Assembly (NCBI GenBank): GCA_030632765.1 | Contig: DAOVUC010000014.1 | Coordinates: 1 to 14,160, forward strand | DNA: 14,160 nucleotides | Direction of reading: 5' to 3' | Source: Candidatus Dadabacteria bacterium | Lineage (GTDB): Bacteria > Desulfobacterota_D > UBA1144 > Nemesobacterales > UBA2774 | Shown here: piece after piece, positions 13,375-14,160 of the stretch | How the letters are laid out: every line of letters begins with the position of its first letter | Numbering within the stretch: position 1 is the first letter of the stretch | The notes under the pieces: model-generated | Told to the model about the DNA's origin: nothing | Database searches by the model: none | What the model saw: the letters and a program-made list of their open reading frames with translations, nothing else | Made by a program: the position numbers and the translations under genes

Positions 13375-14160
13375 TTGTCCCAAACCATCCAGAAATAACT
13401 TTTTCGGCCTCTTTGCCGTATGGAGTAAAGCCCTTCTCTTTATTTCCCCTCTCATAGCTATTCATATCAGTAAAATATTTCCAAACAAATATCCCCGCTA
13501 AATAGGGTTTATCCCTAAAGGCAATTGAAGTGGCTTCAAATGCAAGTGCCTGTTCCTTCTCACTGGTGTTGCCGTCCTGTTTCCACTCCCAGGGTTTTAT
13601 AGCAGATCCCTCAACAGATTTAAATCCAACCTCTGTGAAGATAATTTGTTTGCCATATTTATCTGACAAAGCTTTGATTTGTGGCTCGTACTTTTTCCAT
13701 CCCTCTGTAAGTTCCTCTATACTTGGGTCTGTCTTATCCGTAAGAGGGAAATAGGCATCTATACCGATATAATCTAAAGCGCCCCAGAAGTCTATCTTCA
13801 TTGCATTCCTACCTTCCGCGGCGTATGTAAGCTTACCGCTGTAAACACCTCTGATTTTCTCAATCAGTTTTTTCCAACTTTCGGTATATTTGGAAACTCC
13901 GACAAGCTCTGTACCTATAACCAGCATCTCTGTAGTGGTCCGCTCTGCTAACACAGCTTCCCCCAGTATAAATTTTGTATAGCTTTCAAACCATTTTTCT
14001 CTTTTTTCGAGATCGTCAAAATCAATCTTGCTTCTCCAATTATCGGGATCAAGATCGTGCCCACCTATCCATATATGAGGCTTTAACATAACTTTAAATC
14101 CAATTTCGTGGAGATTTTGTATCTCCTTCTCAAGATAAGGCACTGCCATGGATGGATCTC
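13352..14160 (-). CDS. Glycoside hydrolase, GH113-like TIM barrel, N-terminus beyond the window
   Basis: C-terminal part (about 269 codons visible) of a clan GH-A-type glycosidase; the closest family I recall is GH113, which contains beta-mannanases. The frame stays open upstream of the Met at 14149 to the window edge (DPSMAVPYLEKE), so that Met is internal and the gene is truncated at its 5' end. Counting from it, KVMLKPHIWIGG is at 19-30, and the putative acid/base Glu81 is in VIGTELVGV at the end of a strand. LDYIGIDAYFP is at 125-135, and the putative nucleophile Glu173 is in IIFTEVGF. A late FVWKYFTD is a substrate-binding Trp region. It ends WFGTNDRKTAK. No domain follows the barrel. 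Secretion and substrate cannot be judged without the N-terminus. It converges on the two-repeat exported protein, with about 150 nt between. Confidence 0.85.
   Translation of the reverse strand, partial: DPSMAVPYLEKEIQNLHEIGFKVMLKPHIWIGGHDLDPDNWRSKIDFDDLEKREKWFESYTKFILGEAVLAERTTTEMLVIGTELVGVSKYTESWKKLIEKIRGVYSGKLTYAAEGRNAMKIDFWGALDYIGIDAYFPLTDKTDPSIEELTEGWKKYEPQIKALSDKYGKQIIFTEVGFKSVEGSAIKPWEWKQDGNTSEKEQALAFEATSIAFRDKPYLAGIFVWKYFTDMNSYERGNKEKGFTPYGKEAEKVISGWFGTNDRKTAK

Overview
The window is bacterial chromosomal DNA of moderate to low GC, densely coding, with conserved central-metabolism genes. No mobile element, CRISPR array, rRNA or tRNA was found. The lineage cannot be fixed from sequence reading alone. 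The transaldolase/glucose-6-phosphate isomerase fusion, the short 301-residue 6-phosphogluconate dehydrogenase and the polyphosphate glucokinase fit an uncultured Gram-negative-like lineage such as Desulfobacterota or Dadabacteria, but this is a guess.

Positions 1-10388 (minus strand) hold a glucose-6-phosphate/pentose phosphate block. In transcription order it runs: polyphosphate glucokinase (ppgK), transketolase (tkt), transaldolase-Pgi fusion, HAD hydrolase, ribose-5-phosphate isomerase (rpiA), ribulose-phosphate 3-epimerase (rpe), 6-phosphogluconate dehydrogenase (gnd) and glucose-6-phosphate dehydrogenase (zwf, running off the left edge). A good promoter (TTGATA, 17 bp, GATAAT with an extended -10) lies between ppgK and tkt, so the seven genes from tkt to zwf are probably one operon. 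Together they make glucose 6-phosphate from glucose and polyphosphate, oxidise it to ribulose 5-phosphate, and recycle pentoses to fructose 6-phosphate and back to glucose 6-phosphate. Only 6-phosphogluconolactonase is not visible; it could lie past the left edge.

Positions 10574-12471 (plus strand, divergent) hold a Gdx/SugE-type small multidrug resistance exporter. A short pterin/folate operon follows: a FolM/PTR1-like pteridine reductase, a FolB/FolX-family protein and a short FolK. It appears to start from an extended -10 promoter preceded by two CCGCGTAT direct repeats.

Positions 12567-13199 (plus) encode an unrecognised exported protein built from two homologous halves. It starts at a TTG placed by a clear Shine-Dalgarno. 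Converging on it from the right edge (minus) is the C-terminal part of a GH113-like glycoside hydrolase. A very short, possibly frameshifted ORF overlaps the end of that gene.

The strongest leads for something undescribed are the two-repeat exported protein, the small overlapping ORF at 13282-13374, the in-frame single-stop junction between Tal-Pgi and the HAD enzyme, and the FolM/FolX-like/short-FolK trio.
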